A program made the translations under genes and the position numbers. This document shows, one piece after another, positions 1 through 11,459 of a stretch of DNA of 64,000 nt. Numbering within the stretch: position 1 is the stretch's first letter; each line of letters begins with the position of its first letter. This DNA is from Paracyclopina nana (lineage: Eukaryota > Arthropoda > Copepoda > Cyclopoida > Cyclopettidae). The stretch spans positions 10,800,501 through 10,864,500 of the forward strand of contig JAGUCH010000002.1 in assembly GCA_019096065.1 (NCBI GenBank). Direction: 5' to 3'. The notes under the pieces are model-generated. The model saw only the letters and a program-made list of their open reading frames with translations, was not told the origin of the DNA and did not search any database.

Positions 1-564
1 TTGGCAGGATTCTTAAGAAGAGCATCATAAGCCTCCATACCAAATTTCAACTGAATCTGAGTATCCCTTCCATAGGCTGACTTTACCTGCCTAAAAAGAC
101 AAGCTAGATACCTAGCTTTGCTAGTAAAATGACCTCCTCAAAACGGCCTCGGAACTTAACCAAATTTGGAACTGAGATATTAGCCTCCAAAGAACCAACT
201 TAGCTTGCCTTAGCTTGACTTTGATAATGTGAAATCGGCCTTTAAACTGAGATATTCATGCTGAATCAAAGACTGAGATTCAACATTCATGCTCATCAGA
301 GATCAGCCGATCGTACTTTCGACTTTAAAATCTGAGTGTTTCGACTTTAAAATCCAGGTGATTCGATCTTAAAATCCAGTTATAGTTTGGTATTGTAATT
401 CACCGTTCGATCTTATTACCATGAGACTCAAAATCCATCGGACTTAATACCCTACTCTTTCGACCTTAATACCCAGTCTCTAAAAAAGCTTCGACTTTAT
501 AATCTCATGTTGATTTCGATCTTAAAATTTCGATCTTATTACCGTTCCCCAGTTTTGATACATC
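1..564. repeat. Intergenic DNA with degenerate short tandem motif
   Basis: No gene is visible. From about 300 to 560 a short motif of the form 'cgatcttaaaatccaggtg' recurs in degenerate form with variants ending in 'aatacc' or 'aatccagt'. The same motif family recurs at 5030-5935 and near 63110-63150, so this is probably the remnant of one arm of that repeat family. Bases 1-300 show nothing I can name. Confidence 0.45.
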
Positions 565-2045
565 GATTCGGATTCGATTTTTCAATTTTGGGCCCAAACC
601 CCTTGTCACCATGCGGTTAGATGGGGATCAAACAATCCTCACTTGATCAGAGAACTTGGCCATCAAGACCCTCAAAGACTTTCTGAAGCCAAATCACCTA
701 TGCCACAAGTGAACTCAAAGCCCCCTGGATTAAGCTGGCCTTGCTGTACCTTGAATGTTAGCCTTGAAATCATCTGCTGGGACCCTGAAGGAGTGATCAA
801 GGCCAAATGGTCAACAATCTGTCCCTATAATTGACAGCAAGGCCCTTGGAATTGGGCTTTGCTTACGGAGGCTCTGGTAGTAATGATTTTTGCCGCCAGG
901 AGGAGCTAATGATACCCCAGCTGATAGCAGCGTAAGCTAAGCGGGCTGAAAATTGAATTTCGATCTGTTTCTGTTTGTACCCGCCCCACTACTAGCCCCG
1001 ATCTAAAAATATTGAACCTCCGATCAATTTTTAAAGCAATCAGATTTGATACATTTCAACTACTCTCTAACTAAATTTATGGGCAAATTGAGTAATAATT
1101 GCATGCTTTGTTGGACAATTTGCCCAAGAAAGTCAAGCTTGATACACGGTGGAGCTTTCTGGAAAAGGCAGAAAATCTCTCGTTTCTTGACAAGAACGCC
1201 AAATATTGAGTTTTTAAAAGTCAAAAAGCCAAATGATAACGATTATGCGACAAACTAGTTGAAGCGACTTTGAAAAAGAATCGGAGGTTACTCTTAATGC
1301 CATCTTTTTTACCATATTCGGAAAAATGTAACTACACCGTGAGCTAAGCCCAATTGCCACTGAAACAAAATGGTCGTCACGATGGCTCGGCTCCAAGGCT
1401 CCTGGCTAGGCCTGGCCTTGTCCTACCATGGATGTTGGACCTGATACCAACTGCTGAGACCCTAGAGGTGTCTTCCAGACCAAGTGGCCCACATTCCAAC
1501 CATCAACTTGGCCACTGTGACCAATCATGAATTTTTGACAGAAGAAAAGTTGCCATTTTGCTACTACTGTGAAAAAGTGAACTTTGTCTAACTTTGAGAG
1601 CTCGTAGCAGACAAACAAGAAATAACACCATCCCAATTTTTTTTTTGTAGCAATTTGGATCTTTATCTACCATTCGAAGCAAAAAAATCCAAAATCCATC
1701 CGGGGACACTGGAGAAAATCGACCTCAAAGTTGGGTCCGAAAACGCAAATTTTTATTTTTCTTGGCCTTGCTGAGGCCTTTTTCCAACTTTTTTCCCCTG
1801 ACCTCCGGACACCCCCCCAGGGCCCTCAAGAATTGGGGCATAGTTGATTTTGGCTGCCCTCCACTCCTCCAGCCACGCCCCCGCAAAGATTTGCCTTGTT
1901 TCAATCAGCTGAAAAGACAAGGCCCCATTTGACCCCCTTAGTGCATCCTGGGGGCCGTCAAACTTGAAACCCCATCTAACCACATGGTGACAAGGGGTTT
2001 GGGCCCAAAATTGAAAAAACGAATCCGAAACGTGGAGGACGCTTA
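565..2045. mobile_element. Inverted-repeat element carrying a nested MITE
   Basis: The left end (about 565-640) is an inverted copy of the right end (about 1970-2045). Both contain the string 'caattttgggcccaaaccc' followed by 'cttgtcaccatg.ggttaga', read on opposite strands. Between them are two diverged direct copies of a 'tggccttg...gctgggaccctg' segment (about 735-850 and 1395-1500), separated by the small element at 851-1354. No transposase-like frame is visible, so I read it as a non-autonomous element. Target-site duplications were not found. Confidence 0.5.
851..1354. mobile_element. MITE with ATTGGGCTTTGCT(C/T)ACGG ends, copy 1
   Basis: This is a 504-bp element with imperfect terminal inverted repeats: ATTGGGCTTTGCTTACGG at the left, CCGTGAGCTAAGCCCAAT at the right. 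Its body is an inverted copy of 57385-57938, sharing for example the segment around 'gcccgcttagcttac' and 'gatcggggctagtag'. It has no coding capacity. It sits inside the larger inverted-repeat element at 565-2045. No clear target-site duplication is seen, so the superfamily is left open. Confidence 0.75.
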
Positions 2046-2278
2046 CTTGCCCTCCCTAAAAAACCGCAAGAAAGAAGAAGGCATATGGCTAGAGCTTAAC
2101 CTGGCGGCGCACACAAGTTCACCTAAGGAAGGCTGGTATGGGGCCGCGGCTGACGGAGACGAGCGAGGGGACGTGCGGAGGAGAGGAGCGAGACTGGAGG
2201 AGTCACGAAGAGGGTGTCAGACAGTCAACGTACCCTCAAAAAACTAGACGTACCATATTTCTGCTAGCGGATTTTAGT

Positions 2279-2662
2279 TGAAACCAAGATGATCTATAGT
2301 AATAAGGTGAGTTCTTGTCGCTGCTTTACTATAGCACACAGTCTGACTGAGCTGTGGTAGGCTTCAAGACAAAATTTCAATAGAATTCTGTGGATTTCAC
2401 TTCCAAAAATTTCCATAACCAGCCTTAAATTATCAAAAAGTGCCCAAATTGCATACTTTTTTAGAAAAGACAGAACTTATCTAGGAGCTCTGTTGAAGAC
2501 GCGTGAGATTAGCCCGCTTGCTTCCATGATTGACACGTCACTTGAGCTCACGCGCTATGTAGTAAGAACTACTAGCGCCACCTAGGCTAAGACAAACAGA
2601 TTTGGTGATTTTAGCATGCAAAACTTGCGTCAAGAACTCACTTACGAGACCCCCCTGGTTGA
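2279..2662 (+). repeat. Dispersed repeat, copy 1 (about 380 bp)
   Basis: Starting at 'tgaaaccaagatgatctata' and ending at 'cttacgagacccccctg', this segment is nearly identical to 39463-39845. A diverged end fragment lies at about 4110-4190 ('gcgccaccgcagtaatgacaaacag'). The near identity implies recent spread. No terminal inverted repeats, poly-A tail or coding frame were seen; a SINE-like or other non-autonomous element is possible. Confidence 0.75.
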
Positions 2663-4190
2663 AACCATGGAGGGCTGAGAACTGCCTTGTCTAGGTGGAC
2701 TCCCAATTAAAATTGGCTGGTTCTCTGAATAGAGGTGCAGTATCTTTTGGTTCTCCTTGGTTCTCTAAACTACTTGTAGTTTAAAAGATTTCCTATGCTA
2801 AAGATACCTATTTTCAAAGCCCTAGATTCAAAGATATTATCAAGTTTTTGAGGACTATTTCTAAAAATTAGGGACAATTCACTACTTTTGGGCTGGCCTT
2901 TTCCAATTTTCTTAGCTTTTGCCATGCCAGTACAACAACTATAGCATGGCCATCATGATTACCAGAAAATACTTTTTCCTCAATTCATTGCAAGAAATGG
3001 CTTATTTGTCAAAAAACTGGCTCTTTTTATTGAACCCACACTAGATGAACTTGTTTGTTTTGAACTCACACATAGTGGAGCTGCAAAAAGTAAGGCTATT
3101 TTTTCTTATTCGATCCTTCATGCTCAGGTCTGGATATGATGTGACTCATGATCCAAAATTTCTTGACTTTCATGAATCTTGCTCAAAATGGTACCATTCT
3201 GTTCCTTGAATCAATTGTACTGTTACAAGCTCAAAAAGAGAGCTTTCTTTGTCATTTTGTTGCCTACAACTCTAAAAAACTTTTTATTTACTTTTTGTTC
3301 GAAGCGCTATTTTTGCCGCAATTGCTACGCACGCTTACTCATACGCCAAAGAACCAAAAATTCAGCACCATCTATTGCATTTTGTCTGTCTTTTGCTCCC
3401 CATAGAGGGGCTCTTTCTGTGACAACTTTATTCCTGGCTCTGCTTGAATAAATGGATTATGTACTGAGACTGGCTATACTATATTCTAAGAGGTAGAACC
3501 TGCAGAGCTCCTTAGTGAATGTAGGAAGCTGGGTTAAGCCTAGGGCTTTCTCGTTGGAGTGCTTTGGAACACATTGGTGGGAGGACAAGTGCTGGGCACT
3601 GCCACTTCCTCCTTATGGTGGTGCTGATTTGGAGGATTGGTACTCTGTCTACCCAAAAACATTGTATATATGCCATCAGGCTCAGTCCCGACCAGAGTGA
3701 TTCTACAGAGGATTGAGATATTTGCTAGACTCGAGTGCCTCCGCTTAGAGTTGGAGTTGGCCCTGGCTTTAGGTGCAGAGTAAAGGCACAGTGTCGCAGA
3801 GCAAACGATGTATCAAAACTAGGAACGAGATAGGCCCATGGTCTGTTAAGCAAAAATTAGCCACAATGGATTTAAAGGAGTAAATGAGAAAAGTAGCAAA
3901 GATGCTGATAGCAGCCCTTTCTGTTTTTCAAGCCTGGGCTAGAAAATTCAATGTCATTGAAGTTAAAGTTGATTATATTATAAATTGATTAATCATATCC
4001 AAGCTAAAATAGCATTTCAAAATGAACAATTCTAAGGGAATGATATTACAAATCATTAGCTCCAGTATCTGTATTAATTTCTACTTTAGTTCCCTCTTTT
4101 AGTGATAGCAGCGCCACCGCAGTAATGACAAACAGATTTCGTGATTTTATGTCTCTTCGTTCCTTCAAGAATAGCCTTACGAGATGGGGC
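2663..4190. other. Gene-free stretch with repeat relics
   Basis: No credible gene. About 2820-2910 ('gaggactatttctaaaaattagggaca...gggctggcctttt') is an inverted, diverged copy of about 31065-31135. About 4110-4190 is a fragment of the 2279-2662 repeat. The frames near 3150-3450 are open by chance: they have no splice context or recognisable domain. Confidence 0.5.
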
Positions 4191-4204
4191 TGTGCTTTTC
4201 AAAA

Positions 4205-4450
4205 ATACTACACATTGACTTGGCAAAGGACCTAATCCAAACTACTTACAACACCTAAGAATTATATATTTTCAGAAAGCGCATGTCCCAAGGGTTCATT
4301 TGGTGATAAAATAAAAATCCTGGCCTATCGCTTCCAATAAAACCGTTTAGCGCAAAAACGGCCCATTTTTTGGGGATAGTTAACTTCAAAGACCCCCACT
4401 AAAATTCAAAAATAAAACTTAAGTTAATTCGCAGTAAAATCGCTAGGATG
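4205..4450 (+). repeat. Partial copy of the 13742-14345 hairpin element
   Basis: The text from 'cacattgacttgg' through 'acaacacctaagaattatat' to 'cctggcctatcgcttcc' matches the left arm and adjoining body of 13742-14040 with few changes. No inverted right arm follows, so this is a one-armed or truncated copy. The body continues with 'aacggcccattttttgggga'. Confidence 0.7.
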
Positions 4451-5029
4451 AACAGAAACGGCGTTACAGCTATTCTAAAAGTTGATTACTGCCTAGGACT
4501 GCTAGGACCTAACTCATGAGATCCAGTCAGCTTTTGGGCCATTAGAGGCACCAAAGTAATTTTTAGCCTAAAAGCCTAGTTTTACTACTATGGGTGCGGT
4601 TCGGTGCAGTAGCAGTGTTTTTTGGCCATTATTTTCACTCTATGTGATAACGAAATTTATCTCATGAAATTGAATTTTTTTCTCTCTCTATTTGTATTGG
4701 TGCGGTTTTTAGTATGGTGCGGTTAGGTGCGGTGTTTTTTGTATATGCGATGACAAGGAGCAAGATTTCAAAAGCCAGCCTATTTGTGCGAGCTTAGTGA
4801 ATGCCTCAAATCAAATATATTTGTTCTAATTATAGATTATAGCTGATGCAAGAATCATCTATATTTATACCCTACTTGAGTACAAGAAAGTAACAGTACA
4901 AATATAGATGACGATCAGTATAAATCATCTATATTTGGACTGACAACAATTTAAATGACAAAGATGATCATCTAAGCCATCTAAATCATCTAATGTATGA
5001 TTAACCTGAAATGTTAAAAACAGGTGTTA

Positions 5030-5935
5030 CTAAGGCCTAAAATGAGGTGGGTTTTAGGATCTAAAATCAAGGTGGGTTTTACGATCTAACAAATTGGGTT
5101 TTAAAGCTTACAGATTTAGTATCAGGGTGCTAAGATCTAAGTGGAAAAATCAAATAAAGTTCATCCTGGGTTTTAATATCTAAAGACTAGGGTTTTAATA
5201 TCTAAAGGCCTAGGTTTTATGATCTAACAGCGTGGGTTTTAAGATCTATTGCATCATAACAAAAGAAAGTATTCTCAAAACCATGCTGCTCACTAAAACC
5301 TGAGCAAGCATTACATGACTCAGTCAATCTCAGGCTTCAATCGAGTGTTATGGTTGGTTGTGATGTGACAAGTCATCGATTCCGGGGCAATACAAGCTTT
5401 TCCCGGGCATGGAGTTCGTCCTTGCCACAATGTGACATAGAGGTAACTATAAGAGCTTTTATAGATAGTAGAGTTGGCTCTCTTTCCTTCAATTTGTGTG
5501 ACTTCTATTTTACTTGAAGTCTAGAGTTGCAGTGCGGGAGAGTTACTGAGCGACTAACTGAACAACTACCAACTTTTGCTGATCTAACTAAGACTGAGTA
5601 TTTTTGATAATTATTGAGTGAGTCAATCTCATCTTAAATGCTATTTGTGAAGTTTTGATAATTGACATTTCATGTTCCGACATTTTAGACCTTAAAAACC
5701 TTGCCTTTAGATCAAAACATCCAGGTTGTTAGATATTAAAACCCAGGTACTACAAAATGATGCTTTTACAATGTAGATCTTAAAACCCAGGTGACCAGAT
5801 CTTAACATCCAGTTGTTAAGCTTTATCATCCAAATCTTTAGATCTTAAAACCTAGGAGAAAAAAGCTTAGGCTATAAAACCTATTTTTGTTGTAGATCCT
5901 AAAACCCACCCCTATTTTAGGCTTCAGTGACTTCT
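5030..5935. mobile_element. Inverted-repeat element with arms of GGGTTTTA-GATCT microrepeats
   Basis: The left end reads 'ggcctaaaatgaggtgggt' then 'tttaggatct'. The right end (about 5893-5930, 'agatcctaaaacccaccc' then 'ctattttaggc') is its reverse complement with few changes. Each arm (about 5030-5260 and 5700-5930) is itself a series of about 20-30-bp units of the form 'gggttttaa.gatctaa' (left) or 'ttagatcttaaaacccagg' (right). The centre holds no coding frame. It looks like a foldback-type non-autonomous element. Confidence 0.65.
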
Positions 5936-6510
5936 CCCGAATTGTTACTGCTGAATATGCATGTACTAACATATGCAAAGTAAGATTGACTTGCCTAAAA
6001 CCACATGAAAGTTTAAGGGGATAAGCATGTATCTAGCTCAATCATCTAGCTTTAAATGCCTAATTTTGTGGTATTTCATATTTACATAAAAGAACCTACC
6101 AAAATACTCTGGTGTTACATGCCATGATCGTAGGCCTAGGTACGGTCTGTCACAGTAGGACAGGTCGTGGGCACCCTAAAAGTCTAGCACGTCAAAACAC
6201 GAAAGCTGCACGCCATTTGTTTCTTGACATGTGAGCCTTTGCAAAATAGTTCTCTTTTTCTTAGTTCTCTCTTAAATAGAATTAGGCAAATAAAATATGT
6301 AAGTAGAAATCTCTCTAGAATAGCAGTGTTCTTAAATTCTGTATGCTCGAAGGCATCTTTTTTTTCGCTCAATGTAATTTCTAATTTTGTAAGTTTTAAA
6401 ATGTCAAAACTCAAATGTGCGCAGTATTCTCTGAAACAAGGATTGCTTCCATCTCAGCGTGCGTTGTGCGTAAGATATCTGGGTAGATTCAATTTGAATA
6501 ATTGCATTAC

Positions 6511-6760
6511 CGCCAAAGTGAGCAATTGTTTCAGCCACGGCCTGATTGCATTCTTCTACTTGAGACAAGTCTTTCGTAATGACTATGGCCTCGAGGCAGC
6601 CATTTTGCTCGCACTTCGTGGCAACTTTTTTCAAGTCTTCAGCCCTTCTGCCCACCAGAGCTAGTTTTGTGTGAAACTGAGCCAGGTGCTCGGCAGCTCC
6701 AGCTCCAATGCCCGAGCTGGCGCCAGTGATGAGGACAACTTTTCCTTCAAGATCTGCCAT
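6511..6760 (-). pseudogene. Truncated tandem copy of the SDR gene (first exon only)
   Basis: This exon starts at ATG 6760 and encodes MADLEGKVVLITGASSGIG, the TGxxxGxG dinucleotide-binding motif of classical short-chain dehydrogenases. It continues to a GGCG|GTAATG donor at 6511/6510. It is exactly 250 nt, the same length and phase as exon 1 of the complete neighbour, and begins only 56 bp after that gene's stop. No exon with the NNAG, YxxxK or C-terminal parts follows in the remaining 6.5 kb on this strand. I read it as a partial tandem duplicate, probably non-functional; a distant or unassembled downstream part cannot be excluded. Confidence 0.7.
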
Positions 6761-6816
6761 CTAGAAGAGAGGGGAAAAAGTACCAAAGTAGCCGAGTGTA
6801 TTTTCAATGCTCTCGT

Positions 6817-8038
6817 TCAGCTAGGACATGCCACGCTACGACCGCCATCGATGGCCAAGGTTTGGCCGCATATGAAACTTGCGTCGGTGGAGGCCAGAAA
6901 CGCTATGGCCTTGGCCACTTCGTCTGGCCTTCCGCACCGACCCAGAGGATGGATCTTCTTGCTCTTTTCGTGCACGTAAGACTGGCTGGTCTTGGAAGAC
7001 ATGCCCGATTTGATGAACAACTCAGTGTCGATGACACCGGGATTCACAGAGTTCACTCGGATGCCTTTGGGAGCGAGCTCAAGCGCTGAGCATCGCGTCA
7101 ATTGGTCCAGAGCTGCTTTGGACAGCTATATGCAAGGGCTTCTGTGACTTGTGAAGATGGCGTTCTCTATCTACCCCTACACATTTTCTACAGCCTTACC
7201 TGGTGAAGCTTTCAAATTGGACGTTTAGACTGGGGTCACTCAAACGAAGCTGCCCTCAACAAAGTGCGCAACACGAACGAACACTTGTTCGACGACAACG
7301 TGTATCCTACTTTGATAACACGTTTCATGGCTTGAAAGCAACAACGAGCGTTGAAAAAAGAACGCTAGCTCTAAATGAGCCTCTTAATTAACAGGCTCCC
7401 CTAATTAAATGCTTTCATCGCAATTGCGCATTTGTTAGCGATTCTAAACGCAGCTAATTAACCTTGTACTAGTTTGGCAACTCCAATTGATCACCTATCG
7501 CAGAAGCCCCCTTCCCTTGTACGAAGTTGTTCCAGGATATGCTCGCAAGCCTGCAATGCTGGACACGTTGACTATGCTCTTAACGCTTGATTGCTCTAGC
7601 CACTTGACAGAGAGTTGAGTGAGCCTCATGGCGGATTTCACGTTGACATTCATGGAGTCATCAAATTGGGCAAATGTGGCCTTTTCCAGGTTGGCCATAT
7701 GCATGACTCCCGCATTGTTGACCAGAACATCCAGCCCTAGATGGAGAATCAAGCATCACTACTGCAATGGAAGTGCACTCGAAGTTACCGTTGAAGTGTC
7801 CCAGCGAATCGGCCATGGCCTCATCGCAGCCTTCGAGAGTTGACAGATCCTTGACGACGACAACCACGTCGGGTGAGCCTGATGCACGACACTGAGCGGC
7901 GACTTCCTCCAAATTCTCCCTGTTCCTGCCAACCAAAGATAGCCGACATCCGATGCTGGCAAAGTGAAGGGCGGTGGCCGCTCCAATACCAGCGCTTGCT
8001 CCAGTGATTAAAACGATCTTGTTTTCCAAGCCGGCCAT
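6817..8038 (-). CDS. Classical short-chain dehydrogenase/reductase, about 259 aa
   Basis: NAD(P)-dependent oxidoreductase of the classical SDR family; the substrate cannot be read from sequence. Model: exons 7789-8038, 7516-7736 and 6817-7125 (250, 221 and 309 nt, total 780). Visible parts in order: TGASAGIG cofactor motif near residue 12, NNAGVM, the INVSSIAG serine region, the catalytic Tyr-Lys pair, and NSVNPGVIDTELF then CGQTLAIDGG at the C terminus. The usual length is about 250-260 aa. I chose ATG 8038 over 8062 because the tandem copy starts at the same point. Oddity: intron 2 must start AAG|GGAAGG, with GG where GT is expected; only this junction keeps the frame and gives a YxxxK motif (Y-K-L-S-K). 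The gene may be a recent pseudogene or carry a base error. Confidence 0.8.
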
Positions 8039-8876
8039 TTCTGAACAATCATCATTTTTCAACAGAAAATATTACATTTTGAGAGCTTTCCATGCGGTAG
8101 TTTTTCTTGCCCAGTACATGCTTATGTTAGGTATCGGGATACAGTATTGTTATGTTCTATGATAGCTCAAAGCCCAAGGCTTTCAGTCCTCTCATGAGTA
8201 AATGCAACGCTTTGACATTTGCAAGTTGTATAAAATGATTAAGGATCTGGAACCAGATAATATTCGGTTCTGAAATATTCTTTGAGCTAGACCAATTTTT
8301 TATAACCCTGCAAGTAAGGCTTTTTAGGAGGAAATAAAAATAAACGAGTCAGAGAGTGCTCATATTATCAAACGATGCCTAAAAGAACTGTTTTGTATCG
8401 CCATCAACGCAAAGATACCACATCTAAGCATGGCCGTTTTCCAGCAGCTGAACTAACAGGATTCATTAGTTTAAATGTTGAAATCACTAAGGCTTGAGCG
8501 TTTGCAGCTAATGTTTTTAAAGTAATTGTAAGCATTACTCACCGGTTGTATTAGCGAAGGCCTGCTTCGCGCCTGTTGCCCTCACGGATCAGTAGGCACA
8601 CACGTGGCTGCTCGAGAAATGGAACCACTTTTTTTCAGGCATATTCGTCTAGAGACTCAGAGCACAAATGTTTGGATAACAACAATTTAAATGCCATGCC
8701 AACACTTATTATCGCAATTATGAAAATTGTCTAGTTTGGCTTAGTGAAAAGTGTGGAAAAATGGCTGATGAGAGCTTTTCTCTGATTCTTAGGGAGCTTT
8801 GGAGTCGGGCTCTGGTCAACGGCTCGATTCATGCAAATCAGCTGACAACGTCAAAGTCAGTGTTATTATTGCAAAA
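8039..8876. other. Divergent spacer between the SDR gene and CERT
   Basis: About 840 bp between the start codons of two divergently transcribed genes, so it should contain both promoters. It is AT-rich. I see no repeat shared with other parts of the window and no clear TATA box at a convincing distance from either start. Confidence 0.4.
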
Positions 8877-10919
8877 ATGTCGAATCGTCAGCACCAAAGA
8901 AGCAGCAGCACGGGTAGCCATGGGCTCATTTTCGGTATCGGGGCCGCGGCCGGACCCCTGCACGCATTCGGCCATCACCAGCCGCCCCTGTTGAATAACC
9001 ACGCCTCGAGTCCAGACCCGAACTCGGATGACGACGAGGACGAGGACGGCCGAGAGTACGGGAGTTCGCCCGACGTCAAAGGTGAGACCAATTGGTTGTG
9101 AGCTTAACCTGGATGAAGACGAAGATGATTGCAGGAACCCTGAGCAAGTGGACCAACTACATCCACGGGTGGCAAGATCGGTACATTGCTCTGAAAGACG
9201 GGACGCTGGTGTACTACAAGTCCGAGTTTGAGACTGATTTCGGGTGTCGCGGTGCCATCAGCATCGACAAGGCCACCGTGAAGCTGCACGAGCTCGACGA
9301 TCTACGCTTCGATGTGTCGGTAAGCGACTGCGTTTGGTACTTGCGTGCGCAGAGCATCGAGGACAGGCAAAAGTGGATCGATGCTCTGGAGGCAGCCAAG
9401 AGGAGTTCGAGTGACACAACGCAAAACATCCACAGGCACGACAGCGCCATGAGCCTCGCCTCGGCCTCCTCTCTGAGGAAAGCTGGCGGCGGACACAACC
9501 TCAAGGAGAAACTGGCCGAGATGGAGACTTTCAAGGACATACTGTCCCAGCAAATCGACAAGCTGGGCGCCTACATCGAGCAGTGTGGCAAGCACGGCAT
9601 CAGCGGGGCTGTTGACTGCAACAACGAGAGTGAGGACGAGGACACCAGCATAAGCAGGAGGGTGCACGTCGACCACGCGTCCAGAGTCAACCCCCTGGAC
9701 TTTAAGGCGGAGGCCATCACATTCAAGGCAACAGCCAACGGCATTCTATTTTCGCTGGCAAACTGCATTGATATTTTGTCACGCAGCGAGGAGCAGTGGC
9801 GAAAGCGACTGGAGAAAGAACAAAATATTCGCCGCAGGATGGAGGAGAAATTCCGTTCCACAGCGGTAGGTTCTTTGGCAATTGATCCCGAACGAATATT
9901 TTCTTTATGCAATGAATATCAGGTTGAGGCAGCGGAGCCGGTGAAGCCAGAAGTCCCTTCGAAAGCACAAGTTGTCATCATGTCCAGCCCTGACTTTGAA
10001 GAAGGTCCAAACAGTCAAATCGGCGAGGACGAGTTCTTCGACGCCGTCGAAACTGCCCTGGACAAGCTTCAGGAGGAGCAGGAGTACCGCGACAAGCTCA
10101 AGCTGATGGGCGAGAAAACCCTTGAGGAGCCGTCATCCGAAGCAGCCCACCATCCCCTATGGAGACGGATTGACAGTGTCACATGCGAGCAGCTTCACTA
10201 CGCTCGACTCCAAGTGGGCCAAGATTCGGTGTGGGAGCTGTTTGCTGAAGACGGTGAAATGAAGATGTATAAGCGTGAGGAGGAAGTGGACGGAATGGTG
10301 GTGGATCCGCTCAAAGCTCTTCACCAAGTCAGAGGTACGTTTTAGATAATGACTACACTTAGCTCCATAGATGTACTACAATGTTGTGCTGGTTCGTTCA
10401 GGCGTGACTGCTCGTGAGCTGTGCCACTACTTCTTTGCTCCCGAGGTTCGCATGGAGTGGGAGACAACGGTGGAGCAGGCCACGGTTCTGGAGAAGATTT
10501 CCGATGACACGCTGATCTTTTTGCAACTGCACAAACGTGTGTGGCCGGCGGCTCAACGAGACGCGCTCTTCTGGTCTCATCTGCGCTGCATCAATTCCGA
10601 TCCTCATTCGCAGACGTGGATTGTGTGCAATCAGTCGACGAAGCATCCAGACGCGCCCGAAAACCAGGGCAGTTGCCTGAGAGTTGATCTCACGGTGTGC
10701 TTTGTGTGTGATACAACCGTCGCTCCGCCCTACACTTGGGAGACGGCCTCTAGAGAGCACCTCACCACCAAAATCTGCTACTGCTCAGTTGTCAATCCAG
10801 GCGGATGGGCTCCGGCCTCCGTGCTCAGGGCAGTTTACAAGCGCGAATACCCACGCTTTCTGAAGCGTTTCACGCAGTATGTTCAGGACAAAAGTAGGGC
10901 TAAGCCAATCCATTGGTGA
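8877..10919 (+). CDS. CERT1: Ceramide transfer protein (CERT), PH + FFAT + START
   Basis: CERT carries ceramide from the ER to the trans-Golgi for sphingomyelin synthesis. Model: exons 8877-9081, 9135-9865, 9923-10334 and 10402-10919, giving about 621 aa against 624 in human. An acidic, low-complexity N terminus is followed by the PH domain (from TLSKWTNYIHGWQDR, near residue 69), a coiled middle, the FFAT motif EFFDAVE, and a START domain ending NPGGWAPASVLRAV and LKRFTQYVQDKS. Introns are phase 1 or in-frame and short. The 57-nt segment 9866-9922 starts GTAGGT, ends ATCAG and has no stop, so it could be retained and add 19 residues. Assignment is firm: domain order, FFAT and C-terminal motifs all match the family. 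Confidence 0.95.
9866..9922 (+). other. In-frame 57-nt intron in CERT
   Basis: The segment has a GTAGGT donor and an ATCAG acceptor, is a multiple of three and contains no stop codon. Splicing joins the coiled region (EEKFRSTA) directly to VEAAEPVKPE, which fits the family better than the 19 extra residues. Its size matches neighbouring introns of 53-67 bp. Confidence 0.7.
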
Positions 10920-11459
10920 TAACACTGTGCATTTCAATACTGAATCATCCATTAATATACCGATGACTTGACGTCTAGCCGAGGCTTCCTCTTCCCCTCA
11001 ATTCGGAGAAAGCTTCGACAACTTTGAAAACAGGCACTTGTAGCACCACAACATCGTCTGCTTCAAAAGTCTGAAAAGAGACAAGCTCTCCTGCTTAGCC
11101 AAAGCTTCTTTGGTTACGTGCATTACCAGCCAGTGCGTATTAAATGGAGGAATGCAATTAATGGGGATGTGTCAGCATACTTTTGTGAAACCAAGACACT
11201 TCTTTTAAGACCAGAGGGTTCTGTTCGTCTCTGATTTTTCATTTGTTTTCCACAGCACCGATGCACTTATGGATCTGTAGATCTCAGTAGATAGCAGCAA
11301 GGATCCGCCTCTGTGACATACGATATTTAAATTCCGTGCTTATTGCTGGCCCTAGCTAGATATTTCGATTAAGAAAAAATAGGCTGTGCTCATTTTGTCT
11401 GGGCCTACCACTCCAAAGCTAGCTTTATCGCTTTGGACGTCTAGAGTGCTTTGGCCTTC
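10920..11459. other. Convergent spacer, probable 3' UTRs
   Basis: This lies between the CERT stop and the possible last exon of the minus-strand gene. It is AT-rich. I see no gene and no repeat matched elsewhere in the window. Confidence 0.4.

Noticed and set aside
3148-3451. Two overlapping plus-strand frames of 85-90 codons
   Set aside because: AT-rich, Phe/Leu-rich chance frames without splice context or domain, in repeat-relic DNA.
6224-6664. 146-codon plus-strand frame
   Set aside because: Antisense of the truncated SDR exon and flanking DNA; it follows the SDR exon exactly and shows no domain.
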